NCBI RefSeq assembly: GCF_904849725.1
Contig: NC_058523.1
Location: forward strand, 206,983,689-207,047,688
From: Hordeum vulgare subsp. vulgare
Lineage: Eukaryota; Streptophyta; Magnoliopsida; Poales; Poaceae
Length of the DNA stretch: 64,000 bases
Direction of reading: 5' to 3'
Part shown: positions 10,898-23,227 of the stretch, one piece after another
Layout: every line of letters begins with the position of its first letter
Position numbering within the stretch: position 1 is the stretch's first letter
Made by a program: the position numbers and the translations under genes
The notes under the pieces: generated by a model
What the model was told of the DNA's origin: nothing
Seen by the model: only the letters and a program-made list of their open reading frames with translations
Database searches by the model: none

Positions 10898-12706
10898 TGT
10901 TGGGGAACGTCGCATGGGAAACAAAATTTCCTACGCGCACGAAGACCTATCATGGTGATGTCCATCTACGAGAGGGGATGAGTGATCTACGTACCCTTGT
11001 AGATCATACAGCAGAAGCGTTAGTGAACGCGGTTGATGTAGTGGAACGTCCTCACGTCCCTCGATCCGCCCCGCGAACAATCCCGCGATCAGTCCCACGA
11101 TCTAGTACCGAACGGACGGCACCTCCGCGTTCAGCACACGTACAGCTCGACGATGATCTCGGCCTTCTTGATCCAGCAAGAGAGACGGAGAGGTAGAAGA
11201 GTTCTCCGGCAGCGTGACGGCGCTCCGGAGGTTGGTGATGACCTTGTCTCAGCAGGGCTCCGCCCGAGCTCCGCAGAGACGCGATCTAGAGGAAAAACCG
11301 TGGAGGTATGTGGTCGGGCTGCCGTGGAAAAGTCGTCTCAAATCAGCCCTAAAACCTCCGTATATATAGGTGGGAGGGAGGGGAGGAGGCAGCCTCAAAA
11401 CCTAAAGGTTTGGCCGAAATTGGAGGTGGAGGAGTCCTACTCCAATCCTACTTGGAGTAGGATTCCACCTTCCCACTTGGAAACTCTTTCCACCTTGTGT
11501 TTTTTCCTTCTCAAACCTTATGGGCCTTAGTGGGAACTTATTCCAGCCCACTAGGGGCTGGTTTATCTCTTCCCATAGCCCATGAGACCCCTTGGGGCGT
11601 GACACCCCTCCCGATGGTCCCCGGCACCCCTCCCGGCACTCCCGGTACACTACCGATGAGCCCGAAACTTTTCCGGTAATGCACGAAAACCTTCCGGTAA
11701 CCAAATGAGGTCATCCTATATATCAATCTTCGTTTCCGGACCATTCCGGAAACCCTCGTGACGTCCGTGATCTCATCCGGGACTCCGAACAACATTCGGT
11801 AACCAACCATATAACTCAAATACGCATAAAACAACGTCGAACCTTAAGTGTGCAGACCCTGCGGGTTCGAGAACTATGTAGACATGACCCGAGAGACTCC
11901 TCGGTCAATATCCAATAGCGGGACCTGGATGCCCATATTGGATCCTACATATTCTACGAAGATCTTATCGTTTGAACCTCAGTGCCAAGGATTCATATAA
12001 TCCCGTATGTCATTCCCTTTGTCCTTCGGTATGTTACTTGCCCGAGATTCGATCGTCAGTATCCGTATACCTATTTCAATCTCGTTTACTGGCAAGTCTC
12101 TTTACTCGTTCCGTAATACAAGATCCCGCAACTTACACTAAGTTACATTGCTTGCAAGGCTTGTGTGTGATGTTGTATTACCGAGTGGGCCCCGAGATAC
12201 CTCTCCGTTCACACGGAGTGACAAATCCCAGTCTTGATCCATACTAACTCAACTAACACCTTCGGAGATACCTGTAGAGCATCTTTATAGTCACCCAGTT
12301 ACGTTGCGACGTTTGATACACACAAAGCATTCCTCCGGTGTCAGTGAGTTATATGATCTCATGGTCATAGGAATAAATACTTGACACGCAGAAAACAGTA
12401 GCAACAAAATGACACGATCAACATGCTACGTCTATTAGTTTGGGTCTAGTCCATCACATGATTCTCCTAATGATGTGATCCCGTTATCAAGTGACAACAC
12501 TTGCCTATGGCCAGGAAACCTTGACCATCTTTGATCAACGAGCTAGTCAACTAGAGGCTTACTAGGGACAGTGTTTTGTCTATGTATCCACACAAGTATT
12601 GTGTTTCCAATCAATACAATTATAGCATGGATAATAAACGATTATCATGAACTAAGAAATATAATAATAACTAATTTATTATTGCCTCTAGGGCATATTT
12701 CCAACA
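10898..12706 (-). repeat. Angela-type 3' LTR
   Basis: TGTTGGGG...TTTCCAACA on the plus strand. Open frames within it are repeated exactly in the other LTR 6793 bp away and show no protein family features, so they are treated as non-coding. Confidence 0.95.
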
Positions 12707-12719
12707 GTCTCCCACTTGC
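12707..12719 (-). other. Angela-type polypurine tract
   Basis: On the minus strand GCAAGTGGGAGAC abuts the start of the 3' LTR, the standard position for second-strand priming. Confidence 0.85.
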
Positions 12720-15700
12720 ACTAGAGTCAATAATCTAGTTCACATCACCATGTGATTCCAACGAATCCAACACCCATATAGTTATGGGGTCTGATCACGT
12801 CTTGCTCGTGAGAGAGGTTTTAGTCAACGGTTCTGAAACTTTCAGATTCGTGCGTTCTTTACAAATCTTTATGTCATCTTATAGATGCTGCTACTACGTG
12901 CTATTCGGAAATGCTCCAAATATCTACTCTACCATACGAATCCGTTTCACTACTCATAGTTATCCGGATTAGTGTCAAAGCTTGCATTGACGTAACCCTT
13001 TACGACAAACTCTTTAACCACCTCCATAGTCGAGAAAAATTCCTTAGTCCATTAGTTACTAAGGATAAATTTCGACCGCTGCTAGTGATTCAATCATGGA
13101 TCACTCTCTGTACCTCTCAACATACTTTGAGTCAAGGCACACTTCAGGTGCGGTACACAGCATGGCATACTTTAGATTCTACGGCTAAGGCATAGAAGAC
13201 GACCTTCGTCTATTCTCTTTATTCTGCCGTGGTCGGGTTTTGAGTCTTACTCAAATTCACACCTCACAACGCAACCAAGAACTCCTTCTTTGCTGGTCTA
13301 TTTTGAACTCTTTCAAAACCTTGTCAAGGCATGCATCTTGTTGAAACTTCTATTAAGCGCTTTCGATCTATCTCCATAGATCTTTGATGCTCAACGTTCA
13401 AGTAGCGCATTCTAGGTATTCCTTTGAAAAACTCCTTTCAAACAACCTTGTATGCTTTACAGAAATTCTACATCACTTCTGATCCACAATATGTCAACCA
13501 CATATACTTATCAGAAATTCTATAGTGCTCCCACTCATTTCTTTGGAAATACAAGTTTCTCATAAACCTTGTACAAACCCAAAATCTTTGATCATCTCAT
13601 CAAAGTATATATATTCCAACTCCGAGATGCTTGCACCAGTCCATTGAAGGATCGCTGGAGCTTGCATACTTGCTAGTATCTTTAGGATCGACAAAACCTC
13701 CTGGTTGTATCACATACAATGTTTTCTCAAGGAAACCGTCGAGGAAACAATGTTTTGACATCCTACGTGCAATATTTCATAAATAATGCATCAACAACTA
13801 ACATAATTCTAACAGACCTTTAGCATCGCTACGAGTGAGAAAGTCTCATCATAGTCAACTGTTTGATCTTGTCGAAAACATCTTTGCGACAAGTCGAGCT
13901 TTTCTTAATAGTGACTTTTCACCATCATCGTCTGTTTTCTTTTAAAGATCCATTTTTACTCAATAGTCCTATGACCATCAAGTAGTTCTACCAAAGTCTA
14001 CACTTTGTTTTCACACATGGATCCTCTCTCGGATTTCATGGCTTCCAGCCATTTGTCGGAATCTGGGCCCACCATCGCTTTCTCCATAACTCGTAGGTTC
14101 ACTGTTGCTCAACAACATGACCTCCAAGACAGGGTTACCATACTACTCTGCAGCAGTACGCGACCTTGTCGACCTACGAGGTTTGTAGTAACTTGATTCG
14201 AAGCTCAATGATCATCATCATCAGCTTCCACTTCAATTGGTGTAGGCGCCACATGAACAACTTCCTGCGCCCTGCTACACACTGGTTGAAGTGATGGTTC
14301 AATGACCTCATCAAGTTCTACTACCCTCCCACTCAATTCTTTCGAGAGAAACCTTTCCTCGAGAAAGGATCCGTTTCTAGAAACAAACACTTTGCTTTCG
14401 GATCTGAGATAGGAGATGTACCCAACTGTTTTGGATATCCTATGAAGATACATTTATCCGCTTTGGGTTCGAGCTTATTAGACTGAAACTTTTTCACATA
14501 AGTGTCGAAACCCCAAACTTTCAAGAAACGACAGTTTAGATTTCTCTAAACCTCAGTCTATACTGTGTCATCTCAACGGAAATACGCGGTGCCCTATTTA
14601 AAGTGAGTGCGGTTGTCTCTAATGCATAACCCATAAACGATAGTGGTAATTCGATAAGAGACATCATAGTATGCACCATACCAAATAGTGCGTGGCTATG
14701 ACGTTGAGACACATCATCACACTATGATGTTCCAGGTGGCATGAACTGCGAAACAATTTCCACATTGTCTTAACTGTGTACCAAAACTCGTAACTCAGAT
14801 ATTCATTTCCATGATCATATCGTAGACAGTTTATCCTCTTGTTACGACGAACTTCACTCTGAAACGGAATTGAACTTTTCAACATTTTAGACTTGTGATT
14901 CATTAAGTAAATACTCCTGTATCTACTCAAATCGTCAGTGAAGTAAGAACATAATGATATCCACTGCGTGCCTCAGCACCCATTGGACTGCATACATCAA
15001 AATGTATCACTTCCAACAAGTTACTATCTTATTTCATCTCAATGAAAACAAGGCCTTGCTCATGTGGTATGATTCGCATGTCACTAGTGATTCGAAATCA
15101 GGTGAGTACAAAGATCCATCAGCATGGAGCCTCTTCATGCAATTTATACTAACATGACTCAAGCGGCAGTGCCACAAGTAAGTGGTACTATCATCATCAA
15201 CTCTTATCTTTTGGCACCAATATCATGAACATGTGTAACACTACGATCGAGATTCAATAAACCATTGAAGGTGATTATTCAAGAAAATAGAGTAACCATT
15301 ATTCTCTTTAAATGAATAATTCGTATTGCAATAAACACGATCCAATCATGTTCACGCTTAACGCAAGCACCAAATAACAATTATTTAGGTTTAACACCAA
15401 TCCCGATGGTAGAGGGAGCATGCGACGTTTGATCATATCAATCTTGGAAACACTTCCAACACGTATCGTCACCTCGCCTTTAGCTAGTCTCCGTTTATGA
15501 CGTAGCTTTTATTTTGCGTCACTAATCACTTAGCAACCGAACCGGTATCCAATACCCTCGTGCTACTAGGAGTACTAGTAAAGTACACATCAACATCATG
15601 TATATCAAATACACTTCTTTCGACTTTTGCCAGCCTTCTTATCTACCAAGTATCTTGAGTTGCTCCGCCTCAGTGATTGTTCCCCTCATTACAGAAGCAC

Positions 15701-17678
15701 TTAGTCTCGGGTTTGGGTTTAATCTTGGGTCTCTTCATTAGTGCAGCAACTGTTTTGCCGTTTCACGAAGTATCCCTTCTAGCCCTTGCCTTTCTTGAAA
15801 CTTAGTGGTTTTACAAACCATCAACTATTGATGCTCCTTCTTGATTTCTACTTTCGCAGTGTCAAACATCGCGAATCGCTCAAGGATCATTGTATCTATC
15901 CTTGATATGTTATAGTTCATCACGAAGCTCTCACAGCTTGGTGGCAGTGACTTTGGAGAACTATCACTATCTCATCTGGAAGATTAACTCCCACTTGATT
16001 CAAGCGATTGTCGTACTCAGACAATCTGAGCACATGCTCAACGATTGAGCCTTTTCTCCTGTGCTTTGTGGACAAAGAATCTTGTCGGAGGTCTCATACC
16101 TCTTAACAAGGGCACAAGCATGAAATCACAATTTCATCTCTTCGGAACATCACTTATGTTCCGTGACGTTTTACAACGTTTTCGGCGCCTTGCTTCTAAG
16201 CCATCAAGTATCTTGCACTGAACTATCGTGTAGTCATCAGTAACGTGTATGTCGGATGTTCATAGCATCCACAGACGACGCTCGAGGTGCAGCACACTGA
16301 GTGGTGCATTAAGGACATAAGCCTTCTGCGTAGCAACGAGGACAATCCTCGGTTTTACAGACTCAGTCTGCAAAGGTTGCTACTATCAATTTTCAACTAA
16401 ATTTTCTCTAGGAACATATAAAAACAGTAGAGCTATAGCGCAAGCTACATCGTAATTCGCAAAGACCATTAGACTATGTTCATGACAATTAGTTCAATTA
16501 ATCATATTACTTAAGAACTCCCACTCAAAAAGTACATCTCTCTAGTCATTTGAGTGGTACATGATCCAAATCCGCTATCTCAAGTCCGATCATCACGTGA
16601 GTCGAGAATAGTTTCAGTGGTAAGCATCCCTATGCTAATCATATCAACTATACGATTCATGCTCGACCTTTCGGTCTCATGTGTTCCGAGGCCATGTCTG
16701 CACATGCTAGGCTCGTCAAGCTTAACCCGAGTGTTCCGCGTGTGCAACTGTTTTGCACCCGTTGTATGTGAACGTTGAGTCTATCACACCCGATCATCAC
16801 GTGGTGTCTCGAAACGAAGAACTGTCGCAACGGTGCACAGTCGGGGAGAACACAATTTCATCTTGAAATTTTAGTGAGAGATCACCTCATAATGCTACCG
16901 TCGTTCTAAGCAAAATAAGGTGCATAAAAGGAATAACATCACATGCAATTCATAAGTGACATGATATGGCCATCATCACGTGCTTCTTGATCTCCATCAC
17001 CAAAGCACCGGCACGATCTTCTTGTCACCGGCGCCACACCATGATCATCCATCAACGTGTTGCCATCGGGGTTGTCGTGCTACTTATGCTATTACTACTA
17101 AAGCTACATCCTAGCAAAATAGTAAACGCATCTGCAAGCACATATGTTAGTATAAAGACAACCCTATGGCTCCTGCCGGTTGTCGTACCATCGACGTGCA
17201 AGTCGATATTTCTATTACAACATGATCATCTCATACATCCAATATGTCACATCACATCATTGGCCATATCACATCACAATCATACCCTGCAAAAAAAAGT
17301 TAGACGTCCTCTAATTTTGTTGTTGCATGTTTTACGTGGTGACCAAGGGTATCTAGTAGGATCGCATCTTACTTACGCAAACACCACAACGGAGATATAT
17401 GAATTGCTATTTAACCTCATCCAAGGACCTCCTCGGTCAAATCCGATTCAACTAAAGTTGGAGAAACCGTCACTTGCCAGTCATCTTTGAGCAAAGGGGG
17501 TTACTCGTAACGATGAAACCAGTCTCTCGTAAGCGTACGAGTAATGTCGGTCCAAGCCGCTTCAATCCAACAATACCGCGGAATCAAGAAAAAGACTAAG
17601 GAGGGCAGCAAAACGCACATCACCGCCCACAAAACCTTTTGTGTTCTACTCGAGAAGACATCTACGCATGAACCTAGC
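12720..17678 (-). pseudogene. Angela-type internal region with relic gag-pol
   Basis: Fragments in the expected order survive on the minus strand: an integrase-core remnant with a DHGNEYLSYEF-like block (14664-14930), the KVWGFDTYVKK and KCIFIGYPKQLG blocks (14333-14524), then SKVFVSRNGSFLEE and KELSGRVVELDEV (14205-14453). An RNase H start (GGTGGTTAAAGAGTTTGTCG) lies near 13000-13020. None exceeds about 90 codons. Region 15160-17600 would hold gag and protease, but no frame or motif is intact. Confidence 0.8.
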
Positions 17679-17690
17679 TCATGATGCCAC
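17678..17690 (-). other. Angela-type primer binding site
   Basis: On the minus strand GTGGCATCATGAG follows the 5' LTR directly. It resembles the initiator-tRNA-Met site in the form usual for Angela. Confidence 0.7.
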
Positions 17691-19499
17691 TGTTGGGGAA
17701 CGTCGCATGGGAAACAAAATTTCCTACGCGCACGAAGACCTATCATGGTGATGTCCATCTACGAGAGGGGATGAGTGATCTACGTACCCTTGTAGATCAT
17801 ACAGCAGAAGCGTTAGTGAACGCGGTTGATGTAGTGGAACGTCCTCACGTCCCTCGATCCGCCCCGCGAACAATCCCGCGATCAGTCCCACGATCTAGTA
17901 CCGAACGGACGGCACCTCCGCGTTCAGCACACGTACAGCTCGACGATGATCTCGGCCTTCTTGATCCAGCAAGAGAGACGGAGAGGTAGAAGAGTTCTCC
18001 GGCAGCGTGACGGCGCTCCGGAGGTTGGTGATGACCTTGTCTCAGCAGGGCTCCGCCCGAGCTCCGCAGAGACGCGATCTAGAGGAAAAACCGTGGAGGT
18101 ATGTGGTCGGGCTGCCGTGGAAAAGTCGTCTCAAATCAGCCCTAAAACCTCCGTATATATAGGTGGGAGGGAGGGGAGGAGGCAGCCTCAAAACCTAAAG
18201 GTTTGGCCGAAATTGGAGGTGGAGGAGTCCTACTCCAATCCTACTTGGAGTAGGATTCCACCTTCCCACTTGGAAACTCTTTCCACCTTGTGTTTTTTCC
18301 TTCTCAAACCTTATGGGCCTTAGTGGGAACTTATTCCAGCCCACTAGGGGCTGGTTTATCTCTTCCCATAGCCCATGAGACCCCTTGGGGCGTGACACCC
18401 CTCCCGATGGTCCCCGGCACCCCTCCCGGCACTCCCGGTACACTACCGATGAGCCCGAAACTTTTCCGGTAATGCACGAAAACCTTCCGGTAACCAAATG
18501 AGGTCATCCTATATATCAATCTTCGTTTCCGGACCATTCCGGAAACCCTCGTGACGTCCGTGATCTCATCCGGGACTCCGAACAACATTCGGTAACCAAC
18601 CATATAACTCAAATACGCATAAAACAATGTCGAACCTTAAGTGTGCAGACCCTGCGGGTTCGAGAACTATGTAGACATGACCCGAGAGACTCCTCGGTCA
18701 ATATCCAATAGCGGGACCTGGATGCCCATATTGGATCCTACATATTCTACGAAGATCTTATCGTTTGAACCTCAGTGCCAAGGATTCATATAATCCCGTA
18801 TGTCATTCCCTTTGTCCTTCGGTATGTTACTTGCCCGAGATTCGATCGTCAGTATCCGTATACCTATTTCAATCTCGTTTACTGGCAAGTCTCTTTACTC
18901 GTTCCGTAATACAAGATCCCGCAACTTACACTAAGTTACATTGCTTGCAAGGCTTGTGTGTGATGTTGTATTACCGAGTGGGCCCCGAGATACCTCTCCG
19001 TTCACACGGAGTGACAAATCCCAGTCTTGATCCATACTAACTCAACTAACACCTTCGGAGATACCTGTAGAGCATCTTTATAGTCACCCAGTTACGTTGC
19101 GACGTTTGATACACACAAAGCATTCCTCCGGTGTCAGTGAGTTATATGATCTCATGGTCATAGGAATAAATACTTGACACGCAGAAAACAGTAGCAACAA
19201 AATGACACGATCAACATGCTACGTCTATTAGTTTGGGTCTAGTCCATCACATGATTCTCCTAATGATGTGATCCCGTTATCAAGTGACAACACTTGCCTA
19301 TGGCCAGGAAACCTTGACCATCTTTGATCAACGAGCTAGTCAACTAGAGGCTTACTAGGGACAGTGTTTTGTCTATGTATCCACACAAGTATTGTGTTTC
19401 CAATCAATACAATTATAGCATGGATAATAAACGATTATCATGAACTAAGAAATATAATAATAACTAATTTATTATTGCCTCTAGGGCATATTTCCAACA
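17691..19499 (-). repeat. Angela-type 5' LTR
   Basis: Copy of 10898-12706 at a constant offset of 6793 bp with no indels. I see one substitution (18628). Its plus-strand right end ...TTTCCAACA abuts the second AAACA target copy at 19500-19504. Confidence 0.95.
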
Positions 19500-19504
19500 A
19501 AACA

Positions 19505-21366
19505 TTGTTATTAGCAGAAACGTTATCTTTAATGAATTTGCTATGTTACATGATGTTCCATCTATTAATGTTCCTCTTGAGAGTGAACAACAATCTAATG
19601 TTCAGCGGCCTACTGTTCAGGTGGAGCATGTTATCGATTCAGGTGCTACTTCTGATAAGGAAAATGTTGATGCACATGATGAACCTGCCTTTGATGATGA
19701 ACATCTCACTCCAAATCATCCTATTGTTCCACCCGGTTGGACTCTTGCACGTGACAGAGTTAGGTCGGGTATTAATGCACCTGAAAGGTTAATTGAGGAG
19801 TGCAATATTGTTTCTTTTGCTTTATCTGTTACAGAAGAAATTGAAGGTAATGCTAAGCCTTCTTCCTATTCCGAGGCTATTATTTCTGGTGATAGTAATA
19901 AGTGGATGACCGCTATGCATGATGAGATGGAATCACTTGAAAATAATGGCACTTGGGATTTAGTAAGATTGCCTAGAGAGAAGAAACCTATTCATTGCAA
20001 GTGGGTTTTCAAAATAAAGGAAGGTGTTTCTCCTAATGATGAGGCAAGATATAAAGCAAGGTTGGTGGCTAAAGGTTATAGCTAAATTCCATGTATTGAC
20101 TATAACGAAGTCTTTTCTCCTGTTGTGAAGCATAGCTCTATTCGCACTTTACTTAGTATTGTTGCCATGAATGATTTTGAGCTTGAACAATTGGATGTTA
20201 AAACTGCATTCTTACAAGGAGAATTAGAAGAGGATATTTATATGGAACAACCTGAAGGTTTTGTTATTCCTGGAAAAGAAAAGCTTGTCTGTAAGTTAAA
20301 GAAATCTCTTCGACAGTGGTACAAGAGATTTGACACCTTTATGCTCTCTCAAGATTTCAATCGGTCTAGTTATGATAGTTGTATTTATTTGAAAATTGTT
20401 AATGGTTCAACTATTTATTTGCTCCTTTATGTTGATGATATGTTAATTGCTGCAAAGAACATGTTGGAGATTGATGAATTTGAGATGAAGGATTTGGGTG
20501 CACCAAAGAAAATACTTGGCATGGAAATATCCAGAGATAGACCGTCTGGAAAATTATATCTCAGTCAGAAGCGATATATTGATAAAGTTCTTCGTCATTT
20601 TAATATGCATAATGCCAAACCAGTAAGTACTCCGTTAGCTGCACACTTCAAATTATCAACAGCCTTATGTCCTGAGTCAGATACAGATATTGAGTACATG
20701 TCTAGAGTTCCTTATTCGAGTGCAGTTGGTTCACTTATGTATGCCATGGTTTGTTCTCGTCCGGATTTATCTTATGCACTCAGTGTTGTTAGTAGATACA
20801 TGGATAATCGTGGAAAAGAGCATTGGAAAGCAGTTTAGTGGATTTTCAGATACCTGCAAGGTACTTCTAATGCTTATTTACAGTTTGGGAAAACTGGAGA
20901 TGGACTTGTTGGTTTTGTTGATTCTGATTTTGCTGGTGATTTGGATAAGAGAAGATCGCTCACAGGTTATGTTTTCACCATTGGTGGTTGTGCTGTGAGT
21001 TGGAGAGCAACTTTGCAGTCTATTATGGCTTGTTCCACTACTGATGCCGAGTATATGCCTATTTCTGAGGCATGCAAAGAAGCTATCTGGTTGAGAGGTT
21101 TGCGCACTGAGCTTTGTGGAGATTCATCTTGCCCTACCATATTTTCTGACAGCCAAAGTGCTATATATCTTACAAAGAATCCAATGTATCATGAGAGAAC
21201 AAAACACATTGATGTCAGATTTCACTATGTTCGTTATGTTGTTGCTAAAGGTGATTTGAAGGTATGCAAGATAAGTACTCATGATAATCTAGCTGATATG
21301 ATGACAAAGCCAGTTCCTACCAATAAGTTTAAGCTTTGCTCAGGCTTAGTTGGTATTTCTCACTAG
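19505..21366 (+). pseudogene. Copia-1 reverse transcriptase and RNase H region (3' part of pol)
   Basis: Resumes after the Angela insertion. RT start: WKWVFKIKEG-type motif read as HCKWVFKIKEG (about 19997), LEQLDVKTAFLQGELEEDIY near 20185, catalytic YVDD within LLLYVDDMLIAA near 20425, then AVGSLMYAMVCSRPDL. RNase H: VDSDFAGDLDKRRSLTGYVF and STTDAEYMPISEACKEAIWL, ending with DMMTKPVP before the stop at about 21366. A TAA at about 20083 follows KARLVAKGYS and a TAG at about 20836 follows HWKAV. At both places related elements have Gln, so both look like C-to-T changes. Confidence 0.92.
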
Positions 21367-21450
21367 TCCTTTGGACTTTGACGTACAAGGTGTTTATGCT
21401 GATTTGGATGAGGTTATTTACTTTCTTCGACTACTGGAGGGAATTTGGCT

Positions 21451-21462
21451 CAAGGTGGAGAT
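21451..21462 (+). other. Copia-1 polypurine tract
   Basis: CAAGGTGGAGAT lies immediately upstream of the 3' LTR (TGTTAAATTG). Confidence 0.85.
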
Positions 21463-21583
21463 TGTTAAATTGTGATCCAAATTCTACCGTATTGGACTAG
21501 ATGTAGTACAAACGGTATGGGCTTTTGCGTTGGTACCAACGCGTACGAGTACAACTCGTTTACTTGTCCTCCAAGGACTCTCA

Positions 21584-23044
21584 ATTTTAAATAGCGCGCT
21601 AAGCCTCTTAGTGGCAGCTCGGCCAAACGCTATGAAATGCTATAGCGCAGCTATAGCATGCTAAGCCCCATTTAGCGTTTCAGTATAAATCAATAAAAAA
21701 TGAGAAAATAAACATAGAATCAGTCATTACTGTGGTGGTCTCAGGTATTCAATTCAATCTATTTTATTTTGTAGAATAGACTGCTACTGTATTTTATAGA
21801 ATAGACTGCTATTGTATTTTGTAGAATAGACTGCTACTTCATATAAGGTAAACAGATTCAGAAATGCTAACTCCCATTTTCCTGGGCAGTAATCTTCATA
21901 TAAGGAAAACGTGAAGGCAATGCCCATATAAGAAACGTGAAGGCATTTTCCTGGGCAGTAAACTTCATATAAGAAAATTGTAAACTATAATTTTGACAAT
22001 CAACTTCATAGACAGTAAACTTCATATAAGGAAAACGTGAGGGCAATAGATTATTTTGTATGCAATGCGTGGAAGTAAAATAATTGAATGAATTTTCCTG
22101 GATCATAACTTCATAAGGCGCTGCACATTTATTCATTTTTCATATTTCTTTCTTGTGCGGCTTGATACACTACACTAATGACAATGCCCATTTTCCTTGT
22201 TCTTGCTGTACACGCTAATTGTATAAATAACTGCAGAAACGAATTTATGTTGGCTGTGGGCAACATATTCTCTTTTTATTGAGCTAACATGTGCATCTGA
22301 GTGCATCAACTATAACTAGAATGGAGCATCGTCCAGCCAGGAGGTAGTACTTGTTACACACACACACACACATGAAGCTGAAGTAGGAGAATCAACATCA
22401 AAAGTCCTCAAGCTGAATGTGGGCATTCAGAGACTGACGGAGCAGAATCAACATAAGTAGTACTTGTTACCTGCTGACGGGATTTGCTCGCTCATGGTCG
22501 CCACGGGGAGCACCGTCGCGCGGGGAGCTCCGGTGGCCTATGGATGCGGTCGTCAGCGCAGGGAGCTCCGGTGGCCTGTGGATGCGGTCGTCAGTGCAGG
22601 GAGTGGCAAGGAGGGAGCAGCCAAGACGAAGTGGCTAGGAGCTACCTTGGCTGGTGGAATAGCTCGTCGGTAGGAGGGAGTGGCGAGGAAGGTCAGTCGC
22701 CGGAGTCACAGCTCGAGGCCGTCGCCATGGTTGCCGTTGGTCGGCCGCCGCCGCTGTTCCTGGGTGAGAGAATATGACGGGAGTGAGGATAGGGTTTGGC
22801 TGGAGAGGAGGATTTGGGGGTATTCTAGTTGGTAGGCATGGGCTTTGGCCCGCGTAGGAATTCAATTTTGGGCCAAAATTTTCAGGCCGAAGACGCCGGA
22901 CGCTACGCTAGAGGCCCAATCTCAGCGCTAAATGGCCTCTAGCGCGCTATTAGCACGCTAAACCGTTGTAGCTAAAATCAGGCTTCGCATAGCGCGGCGT
23001 GTGCTTGGACGTGTATAGCGGCGCTATAGCGCGCTATTTAAAAT
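21584..23044. mobile_element. TIR DNA transposon (1461 bp, non-autonomous, superfamily unresolved)
   Basis: Perfect 17-bp terminal inverted repeats ATTTTAAATAGCGCGCT (21584-21600) and their complement (23028-23044). Subterminal zones are packed with GCTATAGCG-like words. The 5' LTR of Copia-1 shows the empty site (GGACTCTCATGTATT). A 3-bp duplication TCA/TTA with one mismatch is possible but not secure, so the superfamily is left open. Inside are about three tandem copies of a GTAGAATAGACTGCTAC-type unit (21770-21840), repeats of CTTCATATAAGGAAAACGTG (21895-22035) and a GC-rich segment at 22480-22800. Confidence 0.85.
22464..22800. other. GC-rich segment inside the TIR element with a 38-bp tandem duplication
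   Basis: Two 38-bp units starting GGGAGCTCCGGTGGCC (22523-22560 and 22561-22598) differ at two bases. The segment is much more GC-rich than the rest of the element, which suggests captured gene sequence. The open frames are shaped by the repeat and I recognise no protein family. Confidence 0.55.
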
Positions 23045-23227
23045 TTAATGTATTACCCCTCATATATACTTCATGTAGTCGCACCTAAAGACGGTCTGTC
23101 GTCTCGTACTTGTAATACTCCACCCTCATAGTGATTGCGCCTTCGTGCGTCCGTGGTTTTCTCCCGCAAGGGTTTTCACGTAAAAATTCGTGTCTCTCGT
23201 GTCCCGTTGATCTCGTTTTATGTAACA

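Larger units (their letters stand above)
10898..19499 (-). mobile_element. Angela-type (BARE/WIS/Angela) Ty1-copia element, full length, non-autonomous
   Basis: 8602 bp. On the minus strand the LTRs begin TGTTGGAAATATGCCCTAGA and end CGACGTTCCCCAACA, hallmarks of the Triticeae Angela family. The LTRs are 1809 bp each and appear identical except one CpG transition (C at 11835, T at 18628). Perfect TSD AAACA. The internal region has the normal length of about 5 kb but keeps only short, disrupted pol fragments. Near-identical LTRs with a ruined interior imply recent movement using proteins supplied by another copy. Confidence 0.95.
7030..23227 (+). mobile_element. Ty1-copia LTR retrotransposon Copia-1, host of three nested insertions
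   Basis: LTRs start TGTTAAATTGTG and end in TAACA (intact at 23223-23227; mutated at the end of the 5' LTR). Removing the nested Helitron, Angela and TIR element leaves about 5.3 kb with about 300-bp LTRs. The order gag, protease, integrase, reverse transcriptase, RNase H identifies copia. Flanks CCATG (7025-7029) and CCAGG (23228-23232) are a target duplication with one mismatch, inside a LINE whose reading frame is continuous once the element is removed. The first 121 bases of the two LTRs differ at about eight positions, so the insertion is not recent. Confidence 0.92.
21463..23227 (+). repeat. Copia-1 3' LTR (interrupted by a TIR element)
   Basis: Begins TGTTAAATTGTGATCC and ends TTTTATGTAACA at 23227. 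Without the 1.46-kb TIR element it is about 304 bp. Its right part (23048-23227) preserves the site that the Helitron occupies in the 5' LTR. Confidence 0.92.

Noticed and set aside
11153..12247. Open frames in the Angela-type LTRs (repeated at 17946-19040)
   Set aside because: Exact duplicates because the LTRs are near identical; no family features, and LTRs are not protein coding.
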